The notes under the pieces: model-generated
What the model was told of the DNA's origin: nothing
Seen by the model: only the letters and a program-made list of their open reading frames with translations
The model's database searches: none
Program-made: the position numbers and the translations under genes
In this document: positions 32,100 through 42,731 of the stretch, in pieces
Position numbering within the stretch: the stretch's first letter is position 1
Layout: every line of letters starts with the position of its first letter
Source: Cepaea nemoralis
Taxonomy: Eukaryota > Mollusca > Gastropoda > Stylommatophora > Helicidae
DNA: 64,000 nt
Direction of reading: 5' to 3'
Assembly: GCA_014155875.1 (NCBI GenBank)
Contig: JACEFZ010018119.1
Span: 283,501 to 347,500 of the forward strand

Positions 32100-32870
32100 C
32101 TAGACTAAGTGTTGTGGACAAATTCACATATCTTGGTAGAACTGTGTCCCAAGCTGTTACAATTAATGACAAAGTGAATGCAAGAATCTCCAAGGGCGGT
32201 GTGGCCTTTGGCAGACTGTACAAGAGTGTGTGGAACAGAAATGAAATAAGCCTGCAAACAAAGCTGAAAGTCTACTAAGCAATCGTATTTCCACACTGCT
32301 ATTTGCTTTGAAACCTGGACTGTTTATCAGCGACACGCTAGGAAATTAAACCACTTCCACACAGTCTGCCTTAGGAAGCTATAGAAGATTAAATGGCATG
32401 ATAAGATCCCAGACACTGAAGTCCTAGAAAGAGCGTCTATGCCCAGTATCCACATTCTGCTAATGAAGAATCAGTTTCGCTGGGTTGGTGACTTGACTCG
32501 CATGCCAGATCACAGGCTCCCTAAACGAATTTTTCACGACGAGCTGCGTTGTGATAAACGCTCTCAAGGCGGCCAGAGGAAACGGTTTAAAGACACTTAA
32601 GATCTTACTAAAAGCTTTTGGAATTCATCTTGACACTTGGGAGACTGCTGCCAAATACCGAAATTCGTGGCGTACATCATTACGCAAGGGTGCAGTCACT
32701 CGTGAAGCAAACAAGACTGCAAGAGCTGTGAAGAAAAGGCAGAAAAACAACTACAGGAGATCCTCTTCCTGGAAAGTCAAGTATTCTTTGCCCGCATTGT
32801 CAAAGAACATTTCGAGCCATACTTTCAACCCCACTGGATGAAAGAAATGGTCATCATCATTCTTGACGGA
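32100..32870 (+). pseudogene. Family D-related LINE relic
   Basis: Strongly decayed plus-strand copy: VDKFTYLGRTVSQ, ISKGGVAFGRL, LNHFHTVCLRKL, KIKWHDKIPDTEVLERASMP, RWVGDLTRMPDHRLPKRIF, ending CPHCQRTF-like finger remnants. Same protein order as 19016-19984 but with many stops and shifts and clearly divergent, so either an old copy or a related family. Confidence 0.75.
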
Positions 32871-32889
32871 TAAACAACAGAGTTACGAT

Positions 32890-33370
32890 AGATAAACGCG
32901 ATTATGTGGATGCAGAAGTTAAACGCGATTATATGGATGCAGTAGTTAAACGCGATTATGTGGTATGCAGAAGATAAACGTTATTGTGTGGATGCAGAAG
33001 TTAAACGCGATTATGTGGTATGCAGAAGATAAACGTTATTGTGTGGATGCAGAAGATAAACGTGATTGTGTGGATGCCGAACATAAGTGTGATTCTGTGG
33101 ATGCAGAAGATAAACGCGATTATGTGGATGCAGAAGATAAACGCGATTATATGGATGCAGAAGTTAAACGCGATTATGTGGTATGCAGAAGATAAACGTG
33201 ATTGTGTGGATGCAGAAGATAAACGTGATTGTGTGGATGCCGAACATAAGTGTGATTCTGTGGATGCAGAAGATAAACGCGATTATATGGATGCAGAAGA
33301 TAAGTGCGATTATGTGGTATGCAGAAGATAAACGTGATTGTGTGGATGCTGAAGATAAACATGATGCTGT
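32890..33370. repeat. 27-bp minisatellite with higher-order repeat
   Basis: Units such as GATGCAGAAGATAAACGCGA + TTATGTG, about 17 copies. Because 27 is divisible by three, a frame reading DAEDKRDYV repeats; 28-bp units (GTGGTATGCAG) shift it. A 163-bp block (about 33020-33182) is repeated next to itself (33183 onward). Confidence 0.92.
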
Positions 33371-33649
33371 TGTAGGATATACAAATGCAGGCGATGAGCT
33401 TGATACAACTGTTTAAGATATATGAATTTACGTAACACGACAGGATACAAGGTACGATTAACTCTATACCAGGGAAAGAACAAGGGAACAACAAATTAAC
33501 CATCGCCACTAAGCTCTTCTGCAGTGTTTTGATGGATTGTATTGGCCAGAGAGACGGTTTAAGCTACGTCAGGTCTTTTGGACAGCCTGATAACTATCAA
33601 CGATTCCCTGGAAATGTCTAATGAAAGTAGAATATTACATACATTTATG
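33371..33649. other. Unassigned stretch
   Basis: No recognisable content; part of the region 33540-33649 may be a decayed extension of the following LINE tail. Confidence 0.4.
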
Positions 33650-33905
33650 GAAACAACAAGAGACACACACTGTTGTTTGGTTATGTAATGAGAAGAGAAG
33701 CATTGGAAAATGTAGCGGTGACTGGAAAGATCAGTGGTAGAAGAGGCAGAGACAGACACTAGACATGATGCTGGGTGGCCTATGACAGTGGTAGGGAGTA
33801 ATAACATCAACAGAATTGATCCAGAATATACAGGACCGAGGTCTTTTTAGGTACATGAACGTCCACGCCATTTGGCAGACACGTGATGATGATGATGATG
33901 ATGAC
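33650..33905 (+). mobile_element. Family A LINE 3' fragment, (GAT)n tail
   Basis: GYVMRREALENVAVTGKISG-type sequence through ARHDAGWPM-like decay to an (GAT)n tail at 33888-33905. Severely 5'-truncated. Confidence 0.78.
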
Positions 33906-34259
33906 TTGAATTTTATAACATCGTCATCATCACGATCTCATAAAATAGGCAAGGACAATTTTAAGAATTTTGTGGGAATATTCTAGAAAGTAAAGGCAGC
34001 GAGGAAGAGAACAAGCCACCCCACACCATTATGTCATGGGTTAGAATATAACATAACACCCCAACGGCAGAATGTGTTACAGGACAACCTTTCACAGATT
34101 GCATCTATGGACAGCATGGCATTATCGTGTGTGATTCTCCATGACTTAACTGTTGAAACTTTTCTCGGACACCTGCAGGGTTCCGTCTCTGTGATGATAG
34201 AACGATGAAATATCACATAGACGCCAGCACATATCACTAACAAAATCACCTAATCTCAT
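33906..34259. other. Unassigned stretch
   Basis: No coding pattern or repeat recognised. Confidence 0.4.
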
Positions 34260-35400
34260 CTCAGCTCATCCTATTCACCTTGTACCTTTCGCTATCGCGA
34301 TGAAGTATAAACAGCGGCAGATTGTCCGTATATGGGCTTCATGTATCGAGATACCAATGGACTCTGCTATTCCCTCTTTCCATCGTTTGCGTGCCCGACC
34401 TCTTCTGCTTCCATTTGTTGTGTACATTATTGCCTGTTGTGGTATACTGTTAGTTGATAATCTAGTTATATGGCGAAACAATTTAATTTGCTTTTTATGA
34501 CTAAATCTAGCGCTGCTATAACCCCCCTGTAGTCATGATTTATTCATTTCTGATTATCTCTCTTCTTGATACATTGAGTATTCTTCTCAGGAATCTCATT
34601 TCTGTTGTAAGTTTTCGTTTCTTTTTTTTTTCTTTCATTGTCCAGGTTTGGCATTGGTAGTATAGAGTTAATAGGAAGATTGTGTTGTGGAGTGCTTTCT
34701 TTGTATCTAGTGATACGTTTGTGTTCTTTAGTATTGGTGTGATTTGTCCAATGAGTTGGTTTGCCTTATTGTATATATTTTCGATCTCCTCTTCTGATTT
34801 GCCATTTGATGATATTATATTTCCTAAGTACCTGAAGCTCTTTACTTGTTTCCTGGAGTTTTTTTTTAAAATGAATCTTTGCTGTTTTTTTTTTTCCTTT
34901 TTAGTTATAGTCACTATCAATGTTTTACTTATGCTAATTTTAATGTTATGTTCTTTACACATTGCGTTCAGACTATTTATGTGGACTTGTAATTCTCCTT
35001 CTGATTTTGCTATTAGTGCTTGATCGTCCGCATATACTGTTCCGCGTTCTGTTCATCATGTGTGTTGTTACAGTCTCTGTTTGGCTGGTTTCTGTAAAGA
35101 TACTGTCTAAATAGGTTATGAACAAGACACAAACTTGTCTTACTCCGGATCTTATTGTGGAATGTTCTGAGTGTTCTCCATTTGTTCTTACCGTGCATTC
35201 ACTGTTGTTGTTAAGTTTCTACATATGTTTGTTAATTGTGTACTCACCCCATATCGTTTAGGGATTTCCTACAGCGTGTTTATATCTACTCTATCAAATG
35301 CCTATTCTTGGTTGACAAAGGCTAAGTAGAGTGTTTAATTAAATTCGATTGACTTTTCTATAAGTTGGATCCTCCGCATAAATATCAATCAGGGAACCCT
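34260..35400 (-). pseudogene. EN-RT LINE relic, family C
   Basis: Minus strand from about 35400: AFVN..AFDRVDI (motif A region), IRSGVRQVCVL (motif B), then the 34962-34540 frame with FRYLGNIISSNGKSEEEIEN and LTTEMRFLRRILNVSRREII, then 34481-34275 with MFRHITRLSTNSIPQQAIMY and RRGRARKRWKEG. Related to families A/B but distinct in sequence. Stops and shifts throughout. Confidence 0.75.
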
Positions 35401-35417
35401 TTGAAGCTACTAAAACC

Positions 35418-35625
35418 GTTCATAAATGAACACACATGTATTTTTGGCGCTCATGGAAGTAGAAGGAAGAAGTAGAGACTTGAGGACAGTAGAAGAAAGA
35501 AATAGCGACTTGAGGACGCACTAGATAACATTATAGTATTGTACGTTGTGAAGTGCGTCCTCTAGTCTCTACTCCTTTTTCCTATCCAAGAGCGTCAAAC
35601 AATACATGTGTGTTTATTTATGAAC
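35418..35625. mobile_element. Foldback/MITE element
   Basis: Left arm from GTTCATAAATGAACACACAT (35418) and right arm ending ATGTGTGTTTATTTATGAAC (35625) are inverted copies, about 70 bp each; the outer 14 bp are themselves palindromic. The left arm region contains an internal direct duplication around CTTGAGGAC. No transposase. It lies directly downstream of the host gene's stop codon. Confidence 0.8.
35613..35618 (-). promoter_or_regulatory. Candidate poly(A) signal AATAAA
   Basis: AATAAA on the minus strand about 100 nt after the stop codon of the beta-propeller gene, located inside the foldback element's right arm. Placement is inferred from distance only. Confidence 0.45.
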
Positions 35626-35716
35626 AATATGATATTAGCCAAAAAGGTCAAAGGTTAATATATCTAAATCAGCGACGATCGTAGCAGCAAATCAACAAAC
35701 AATAACAACATGAACG

Positions 35717-35874
35717 TTAGAGCAGCACAACAACCTGAATAAAACTGTCGATGGATGGTTTGACTCCTGTCTCCGGAGGCAGCACAAACCGGGTCGTATA
35801 ATTAGTGAGATGGCTGCCGATGGTAAGAACGCCTCCGAATTCATTCACTTCCGTTATCATGTTCAGAGTGTCTC
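35717..35874 (-). CDS. APMAP: APMAP-like gene, last exon
   Basis: 158-bp terminal coding exon. The acceptor TATTCTACTAG precedes 35874; the first two bases complete a Gly codon split with the previous exon (phase 1). It encodes DTLNMITEVNEFGGVLTIGS and HLTNYTTRFVLPPE and ends at TAA 35717-35719. The ITEVNEFGGVLTIGSHLTNY segment corresponds to the S-E-V-x-E-x-x-G-x-L-Y-L-G-S-F strand pair that closes the sixth blade of APMAP/strictosidine-synthase-like propellers. The tail after it is ~22 residues, short and polar. Confidence 0.9.
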
Positions 35875-36479
35875 CTAGTAGAATAAAAACCACATACGAA
35901 GTTGAAAATAATTATAGTAACAAATGTATAGGCACTGATTAGCTCTGCTAGGGAGCAGTAAAAGATTTTTATATCTTTGAAACAAATGTCCTTTAGTAGG
36001 AATTTGCTGTGGATATGTGAAATGTAAGGAACATCACATTTTTTATGCCTGGGTGTATGGGGGAATAGTTGGCCAGTCTTTCCTTCCCACAGCGAACGTC
36101 GAGATCTGACATCAAAACCTCGATCAATCGCAGTCATGCCATAACGTCTTAGCCGTTACACCAACGCGCTGGATCTTGGTATCTAGACAGATATAGAAAT
36201 TTGAAGACAAGCATATCAACCTCAATTGCAGCCATGACTGAGTTGAATGAACCAGTCCATTTCGACATCTCATTAAACGCCCATTAGAGATTTCGTACCT
36301 AGCCATGTTTAGTTTGACAGTATGCAGCTTATATCATTGTCATCATTGCCATTTGCCACGTCGGTAAGCGCAGGATATCATTGTTTGCAATCTCACACGA
36401 CATGTAGAATCTTTATCAGGGCTGGTTTTGTTCCCAATTATGCTATTTACCAAATCAATCTACATTTAATTGGATCCAT

Positions 36480-36840
36480 CTTAACATTCTACTATACAGT
36501 CATCTTTCCACATCTCGTCAAAGGCGTGTACCTGCTATTCGTTTTCTCCAGAATGCCATCTCCTACTGTTTGTGTCAGGTAGGTGACTTGAACCTTTATA
36601 ATTTCACGATCTCTAAACTCATTTTGCCCGTTTTCCCTGGCACCAGAATTTGCCCACGCTCTAAATTATATTTCAATCTGCGATTAATTATTTGCTCTAT
36701 AATATTCTCAACACAACATGTTAGACTGATTGGTTGGTAACTTGAAACTTTTTGTCTTTTGTCATTCTAAAATAAGGGTATTGTAATATCTTCTCAGCTT
36801 CAGTGACGTTCCTTCTACCCAGCTGCAGTTGTTACATTCA
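36480..36840 (-). pseudogene. LINE RT relic in intron 5
   Basis: Minus-strand reading fragments resemble the fingers of a LINE RT (YQPISLTCCVE-like, RRLKYNLERGQ-like, then YLTQTVGDGILEKTN), in at least two frames with stops. It belongs to a different LINE group from the EN-RT families in the window. Old and short. Confidence 0.5.
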
Positions 36841-36962
36841 GTAGTTTACCATGGATTTCTGGACGACAGCGCCTCATACAGCTGAAATCAACACAAAACG
36901 GTCTGCTTCCAAATCTCCCGCTGCTGACTGAGAAAAGAATACAGTAAGATAAGAACATTCAC

Positions 36963-37065
36963 CGGTTGGGTCATGCAGACTGCCAATGATTGCTCCAGTG
37001 TTGTCGAGTTCCACAATAACGCCCCATTTGGTGAAGAGGTTTCTCAGTTCATTCTGTCTCATCCA
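36963..37065 (-). CDS. APMAP: APMAP-like gene, exon e
   Basis: 103-bp exon: acceptor GGTCTTTTCAG before 37065, donor G|GTGAATG at 36963/36962. It encodes WMRQNELRNLFTKWGVIVEL then DNTGAIIGSLHDPTG (last codon split, phase 1). The KWGVIVELDNTG..IGSLHDPTG motif is diagnostic for the family (vertebrate APMAP has an equivalent ...L-x-L-E-L...SLHDP). Exon start is in phase 0, matching the donor of the exon at 50852. The intron between them is 13,786 bp. Confidence 0.92.
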
Positions 37066-37319
37066 CTGAAAAGACCAACATACATTCTCATCAAACAGTA
37101 TAAGTAAAACAATAAATAATACAAACAGCGTATTATAATAACCGAAATGGAGTTTTCATTTATCACATAAGAATGCAGAGAATCTGCATTTCCGATTGTG
37201 TCAATTATTTTGTCACGTTATTTTTGTTGCTGTTATTTTGTTCGCTCGCATTAAACTCAAGCTTAGTCCTCGTACACGTTCTACTACTTTAAGATCACTG
37301 GACTGCTGATTTTGCGTGT

Positions 37320-37392
37320 GGATTCGACTTTCCTATTACCGGTATTCCTAACCATCAGGCGAACTCACTCCGATTCCAGAGGTACTTGTAAT
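37320..37392 (-). repeat. GAAGTCGGAG-family short repeat, partial
   Basis: Minus strand: TCTGGAATCGGAGTGAGTTC, GCCTGATGGT and GGAATACCGGTAATAGG. Diverged partial copy of the ~150-bp repeat at 10061. Confidence 0.55.
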
Positions 37393-37599
37393 TTACGTCC
37401 TCAAATCAAGGAGACGTCAAAATTTTAGCCATACTGACGTGTATAGGGTTTGAAGCCGCTACTTCTGTATCAGCACACCGGATGATAAAGAACGAGCGTT
37501 TTTATCCATTCCGCCTGTCACAAAATAAAACCATGTGTTTAACCGGTTGATTATTATAGAGGATTTTTTGATTAACCGGACTATCTGCTAAGCAACAAG

Positions 37600-39345
37600 T
37601 GTTTCAACTAATACACGTGTTTCCAAAACAGGTCGGGCAGAAATAACAGTTGTACTTGTACATCTGGTTGACGGATTGGCCACACTCGGAAGTGCGGGAG
37701 ACGAATCCCGACCCGACATCGCCTTGACAAGTTTGTCAACATTTGAATACAGATGGAAGCAGTGGGGTCATAGTGGCAATCGGATGTTGGCCATCACCTG
37801 TCGGACAAAATTAAACAGTGGCAGAGGTATAGAGGAAGTGAGTGCGCTGAATCATATATCACTTTGACAAGTCATAAACATATCAGAGGGAAAACGGAAG
37901 TACTTAGCACGGAAGTAACAGTACATATGTCAATTCTTAGTTTCCGGAACATCGAGAAGATTGACGGCTGGTTATTTGCAACTGTTGTGGGGGGTATACA
38001 GGAACTCGCTGGCTTGTTTTGGGAATCTAAACAAGTGATGACAACTTTGACAAGGACTAAAGCCAGGAAAAATCGATTCTTGACAATGGATGATATGCGC
38101 AAATAACACCTGCAGGACGTCACCCATATCACGTGACCAATTTTAGGGGTTTGCCAGAAAACCATGATTGGAGATGGGGAGTTGACCAAACACCGTGGAT
38201 TAGGATGGACGTGTTTGTGGGAGAGCTCTACAGTGTTAGAAGAATTTAACATTAACTAGCATGTGTCGTTATGGCAAAGTGTAGTAGCCATCCCGGGAAT
38301 GAGGCGGTTTTTGCATAAGGTAGTCAATATGGTCTATTAGTTCTAATTAATATAGACTGTAGCCTTGTTAAACTATAGTGTGATGATTAGCACTGTTAGT
38401 GGAAACTAGTTAGAGTAGAATAGTGATATTAGCTCTGCTAGTTAAGAATAGAGTACTGATGGATAATTGGGAGACGGGGGAATTGCCCGCTGGGGTTTTG
38501 CACTCTGTATGGGTCTTTCCTTGTCATAGCCTGATTCGGCCCTAGGTGGGTAGCTAATCTGCTCTAGGACATAGTTTAGTTAGCTAAAGATCATTAAGCA
38601 AGGCGATAGGCTTACACTCAGCCGAAAGGATCAGTGACTAGTACTATCACCAGATGTGTTGTTTCTATCCTAGGTTCCCTACCAGATCCAAGGAAACTCA
38701 ACAAGTTTTTGGGAAAGATTCAAATCCCATTCGGAAGAACACCAGTTCAACAATCAATAAAGTTGCGTACAGAACGTAACTAAAGCTAGAAGGAAGTTGA
38801 TTCACCAAAGAGAGTGATGATTACTGATGCACCACGCAACATCAGACAGTAGTAACTAACTGAGAACATTACTGATAATAGTTACCTAGTGTGATATAAT
38901 CTCGTGTAATAGAACACAAGACATGATACGTGAGGATAGATAGACACGAGTGAGGATCCAGTACATTAACCATTAACATTAATAACTGTGTACACACTAC
39001 AAAGGACTTGTGCATTTTTTTTAAGGAACGATAGGAACGGACATTGTGTAGGGTGCAACCGGTCCATGATTAACTGTTAATACGACCGGTGTCTATTTCG
39101 GATGATCATGAAATGGGATTACCAGAGGTCTACAGAGGCAAATCAGTATCCAGCAGGATGGTTTCGGCACTGGGTGAGATGTACATGTTCTGACGTAACG
39201 TGCTGTGGTCTATCCTTGCTGGGATCAGCTGACTGGGTTGTTGTCTGAGAGTCCGATTCTACACACTTTATAGAACACTGTAAAGGAGGACACGACACCG
39301 CCATGCTGACCTCCTGGTCACGCAATAACAGAATGACCCAGTGTG
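37600..39345. mobile_element. LTR-like repeat, copy 2 (homologue of 14974-17005)
   Basis: Shared blocks in the same order as copy 1: ATGTGTCGTTATGGCAAAGT (about 38261), GGGGTTTTGCACTCTGTAT, GGTCTTTCCTTGTC, GGCTTACACTCAGCCGAAAGG, AGGTTCCCTACCAG, ATCCAGCAGGATGG, and GTCCGATTCTACACAC (about 39250). Strong homology covers about 38261-39270; outer boundaries are uncertain and no target duplication was found. Non-coding. Lies in the 13.8-kb intron of the host gene. Confidence 0.65.
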
Positions 39346-40103
39346 CAGATTTTAAATTTGCATAAACTTACCGCTTAGCTTTGGCGCGTGCAACTGATGT
39401 TTTGAATCAACCAGCAACACACCAATCTCTAGAGCTCAAATGGGTTGGTCGTCATTCATAAACTTCCAGGACTAAATGTTAGCATTAGCATGGGATAATA
39501 AAATAAATTACGAGGAAATATTGGGACCTCTGATATTTGAAGATGAAGGAAAGAAGAAGGGGAATTAAAATACCCAACAAAATCTTAACTATAAGTAACA
39601 TAGCCAGGATATAAGAGATGTGGAGACAACTCAATGAGACTAACCTTGACCGAAATCATAGTATGGGCCGCCCAGAACTTCGGATGTTTATTATTAAGGA
39701 GTCAACGGTTGCAAAGTTTTTATGGAGAGAAGATCTGTTGTAGTTTTCAAGTTTCACAAGCTAGAGATGAGACAGAATAAATATTCCTCCGCAAGCAGAG
39801 ACTAATGGCCAGAGACAATACATCATCTTGTAAATTCCTGTAGCTTGCTCGATTTAAAAACTAACAAATTGTTTATTCCTTTTGTTGTTTAAGTTGACCT
39901 CTTAACTTGTAAATAAGTTGGTTTCCACGGGAGGAGCAAAGTTAAGTTGTGAAAATAATAAACAAGCTTGCTCTCTTGAATTCTAGATGAATGAGGAGGA
40001 CAGAATATAGAGACATAAATTATTTTTAAGGAAATAAACTCAACAGAAAGAATTAAAGACCAACATCTGTATAATTTCCTTAAGACTCGATTAAAAAGGT
40101 TAG
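39346..40103. other. Unassigned intronic stretch
   Basis: AT-rich, no ORF of interest, no repeat recognised. Confidence 0.5.
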
Positions 40104-40338
40104 TTGCATATCCTTTACAGGACGTCGCAGTCAAGACCAGCATTTTTAGCTGTTATGATCTCTTGGCAAGTTAACGTTCAGTAGTTTGCTATTGCTTTTT
40201 GAACAACCGTTAACCATACCATTTCGTAAAAAAAAAACCACGAAAGGCGGTCTGCTGCCAAACCGCCCGTATCTCGTTTCGAACATGGGTATGCGGGATT
40301 ACGAACTGTGTCCGTAACACCTTCGTCACGGAGCCGGA
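40104..40338 (-). mobile_element. tRNA-derived SINE (family S), diverged copy
   Basis: Minus strand head CCGGCTCCGTGACGAAGGTG, B-box-like GTTCGAAAC, body AAGCAATAGCAAACTACTGA and 3' TCCTGTAAAGGATATGCAAC. Contains an internal A9 run. No clear target duplication. Confidence 0.82.
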
Positions 40339-40381
40339 TAAAACACTTTACTGGTTATGTTAAGCTACACATTAGGGATTC

Positions 40382-40482
40382 ATAGGAATTATACATATAA
40401 CCAAATACACAGTGTGAAATATGGGACAACCATAGGAATTATATATATAACCAAATACATAGTGTGAAATATGGGACAACCA
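40382..40482. repeat. 50-bp tandem duplication
   Basis: CATAGGAATTATACATATAA... to GAAATATGGGACAAC occurs twice in tandem (about 40381-40430, 40431-40481) with a few differences. Confidence 0.85.
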
Positions 40483-40689
40483 GAAAGATTCACACTTACT
40501 AACACACCCCTACACTTTTAAAGTATGGGAGAATGTTGAATTTATTTTCATAAACCTGTGTTGTGTATATCACCCTTAAACAATATCTTATGAGATTGGC
40601 TTGCTAAGAGGAGTACTGTACATATGTGCTTTCTATAAATAAATAGTTGTTAACACATGTACAATTGAAATACCACTACTTATATCATT

Positions 40690-41060
40690 TCTTTACTTAT
40701 TCAGTCTATTCAGTTCATCAGTAAAGATCTGCCCACAACAGACGAGCATTATCTCCGGCGAGCCTATTCCTGCTGGTCGCGAGATCCGCACAGTGGAAAG
40801 ACCGGAGATTTGCTCGCAACAGACGAGCAATATTACCTGTGATATCTCCGGCGGGCCTATTCCCGGCGGTCGCGGGATCCGCACAAGCCAGGCGGGGAGT
40901 CTGACGGTAGTACACGCTTTACAAGATCCGGACACTTGTGATTGACAGATGTGCGCGCCCTACGGTACAGAAGCGTACGAGCCCTCACCTCTGGGACTTG
41001 GCTGAACGGTTCCAGGGTCCTGGCCACCATTCGCCACCTGCTCGTGGTGGCGAGGTCTCG
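40690..41060. other. GC-rich island with direct repeats
   Basis: Markedly GC-richer than its surroundings. ACAACAGACGAGCATTATCT...CTCCGGCGAGCCTATTCCTG (40737-40791) recurs in diverged form at 40815-40885 (GCAACAGACGAGCAATATTA, CTCCGGCGGGCCTATTCC). Not identified as gene or element; an intronic insertion of unknown type is likely. Confidence 0.5.
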
Positions 41061-41714
41061 GAGGTTTGACGCTGAGCCGCCAGCATCTGCAGCCTATCTT
41101 GTGCCAGACGTATTGGTTACCCATTCCTCTGGAATACACAAGACTAGGCCGAGAGAGGGAATATGTCGTTTGGGCACTACATATTTCTCTGAAGCTCTGC
41201 CCAGGCATTGTGATAGGAATTTTGGCCACATTCCAACTCACATACTTTGGTCTGTCAAGACTGCAAGGTGCCACTCACAGGTTAACACATATTCTTTCTG
41301 AAAAGAAGGACATGATTCATTACGTAAGAGGTCGGCAGATACATTGCCATTCCTCACTTATTAAGTCAGAAGAAAACAGACCGTTTCAGTAAAACCAAGA
41401 AGCGGCAAATTAAACACACTGAGGAAAGGGAAAAGGTACCCACCCTTCCCCTATAAATGTCCTAACTTGTTTTTGATTGTCTTTTTAAGTGACATCTTAC
41501 ACATAGATGGGTTCGCTTACTTTATTTAATGAGTCCTGTTAGAAATGCCACAATTTCCAACAGTGCCAAAGATATCACATGATTGTCATGATTATCTTCT
41601 ATGTGGTGGAAAACCAGGAATGACCAATCCAAACCCTGACTGTCAGCTAGTGAATTATCTGGTATTGAAAAGACCATGCCAGGAAAGGCCAAAAACCACC
41701 CATGGTTTTCATCA
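41061..41714. other. Unassigned intronic stretch
   Basis: Nothing firm. A short segment at 41245-41275 (GTCTGTCAAGACTGCAAGGT, GCC) resembles the 3' end of LINE family D. Confidence 0.4.
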
Positions 41715-41980
41715 ATATGTCCTGATTAGAGACTTTAGACGTAGACATTCAAAATGTTTGGGTATGTTATGAGAAGAAATAAATTAGAGAACTTGGTGAC
41801 AACTGGCAAGATCGAAGGGAAGAGACCAAGGGGAAAACCGAGAAGTAAATACCTGGATGGCTTAGCCACATGGCATGATCGAGACAGAAACACAGAGCTG
41901 TTCCACGACTATGGTGATCGAGTTAGATGGTACAAAATGACCGCCCACGCTTATCGGCATGGCACATGATGGATGGATGG
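41715..41980 (+). mobile_element. Family B LINE 3' fragment, (GGAT)n tail
   Basis: Encodes FGYVMRRNKLENLVTTGKIE, GKRPRGKPRSKYLDGLATWH and DYGDRVRWYKMTAHAYRHGT, then CACATGATGGATGGATGG. Intact over its short length; the clearest view of the family B C-terminus. Confidence 0.85.
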
Positions 41981-42292
41981 TCCTGATTCGTATGAAGGAC
42001 GGATAAGAAGAGTCATAAACGACTGTCGGTTTCACCGATCGATCAAGAATATATATCATGATGAGCCTGATGTTGATGTTCTGTAGATGCCCTATTACTT
42101 ATAGTTCTCGAGTCAGAAGTGAATCTTCTCCTTGTGGGGATGGTCATCTACTCTGCAACAAAAGCAGACTAATCAAGTGATACGACGTGTTTAAATTTAT
42201 CCAGCATTCACTTGTTCTGAAGTAATACGTATCCTACATCTTCATCGAGATGATTTAACAATTCCTATGCCACATTATCACGCAGTTAGATT
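41981..42292. other. Unassigned intronic stretch
   Basis: No recognisable content. Confidence 0.4.
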
Positions 42293-42304
42293 AAATTACG
42301 GTGT

Positions 42305-42644
42305 GGGACGCAGAGGTGTTTCCAAGGCACCAGGGCCGGGTTATATACTGGCCAAGACCTACTGACGCGTCCTTGTCGAGCGTCCTGGGCAACAGGTCCC
42401 TTCGGGGTTCTGGCTAAAGTCAGTAGGATCGCCGATTCCTCCGAAGTCGGAGAGTGTCTGCCTGTAGGCGAGGAACCACCAGTCTGCACACCAATAAGCC
42501 AGACATGGGACAACGGATACTCACGCAAACCTCAGGTCCTGTATGACATCACACTGATGTTGGACAACAGGATGCCTTCATCCGACATACAGGACTTCAC
42601 GTTGGAGCTCAAGCCAACGAACACAAGCAAGCAAGCAAGCAAGC
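42305..42644 (+). mobile_element. (AAGC)n-tailed element, copy 1
   Basis: 340 bp flanked by the 12-bp duplication AAATTACGGTGT (42293-42304, 42645-42656). It ends in (AAGC)n. Nearly identical to 63394-63728. It contains CCGAAGTCGGAGAGTGTCTG and CCTGTAGGCGAGGAA, homologous to the core of the ~150-bp GAAGTCGGAG repeats. No protein motif and no clear tRNA head; a SINE or a short 3' piece of a LINE. Confidence 0.85.
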
Positions 42645-42731
42645 AAATTACGGTGTAAGTTTGTACAATGGTTTTTAAACATTTAATGTGTGTGCTGGTT
42701 TCTATATCTGTATCCTATCAATCTTCCACAT

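Noticed and set aside
36340..36420. Another family B LINE tail (TTTGCCACGTCGGTAAGCGC)
   Set aside because: Only a short, weak match before homology disappears; kept out of the feature list.
41066..41392. Overlapping open frames near 41 kb on both strands
   Set aside because: No family resemblance, no splice-phase fit with the host gene, and a GC-rich local composition that favours chance frames.
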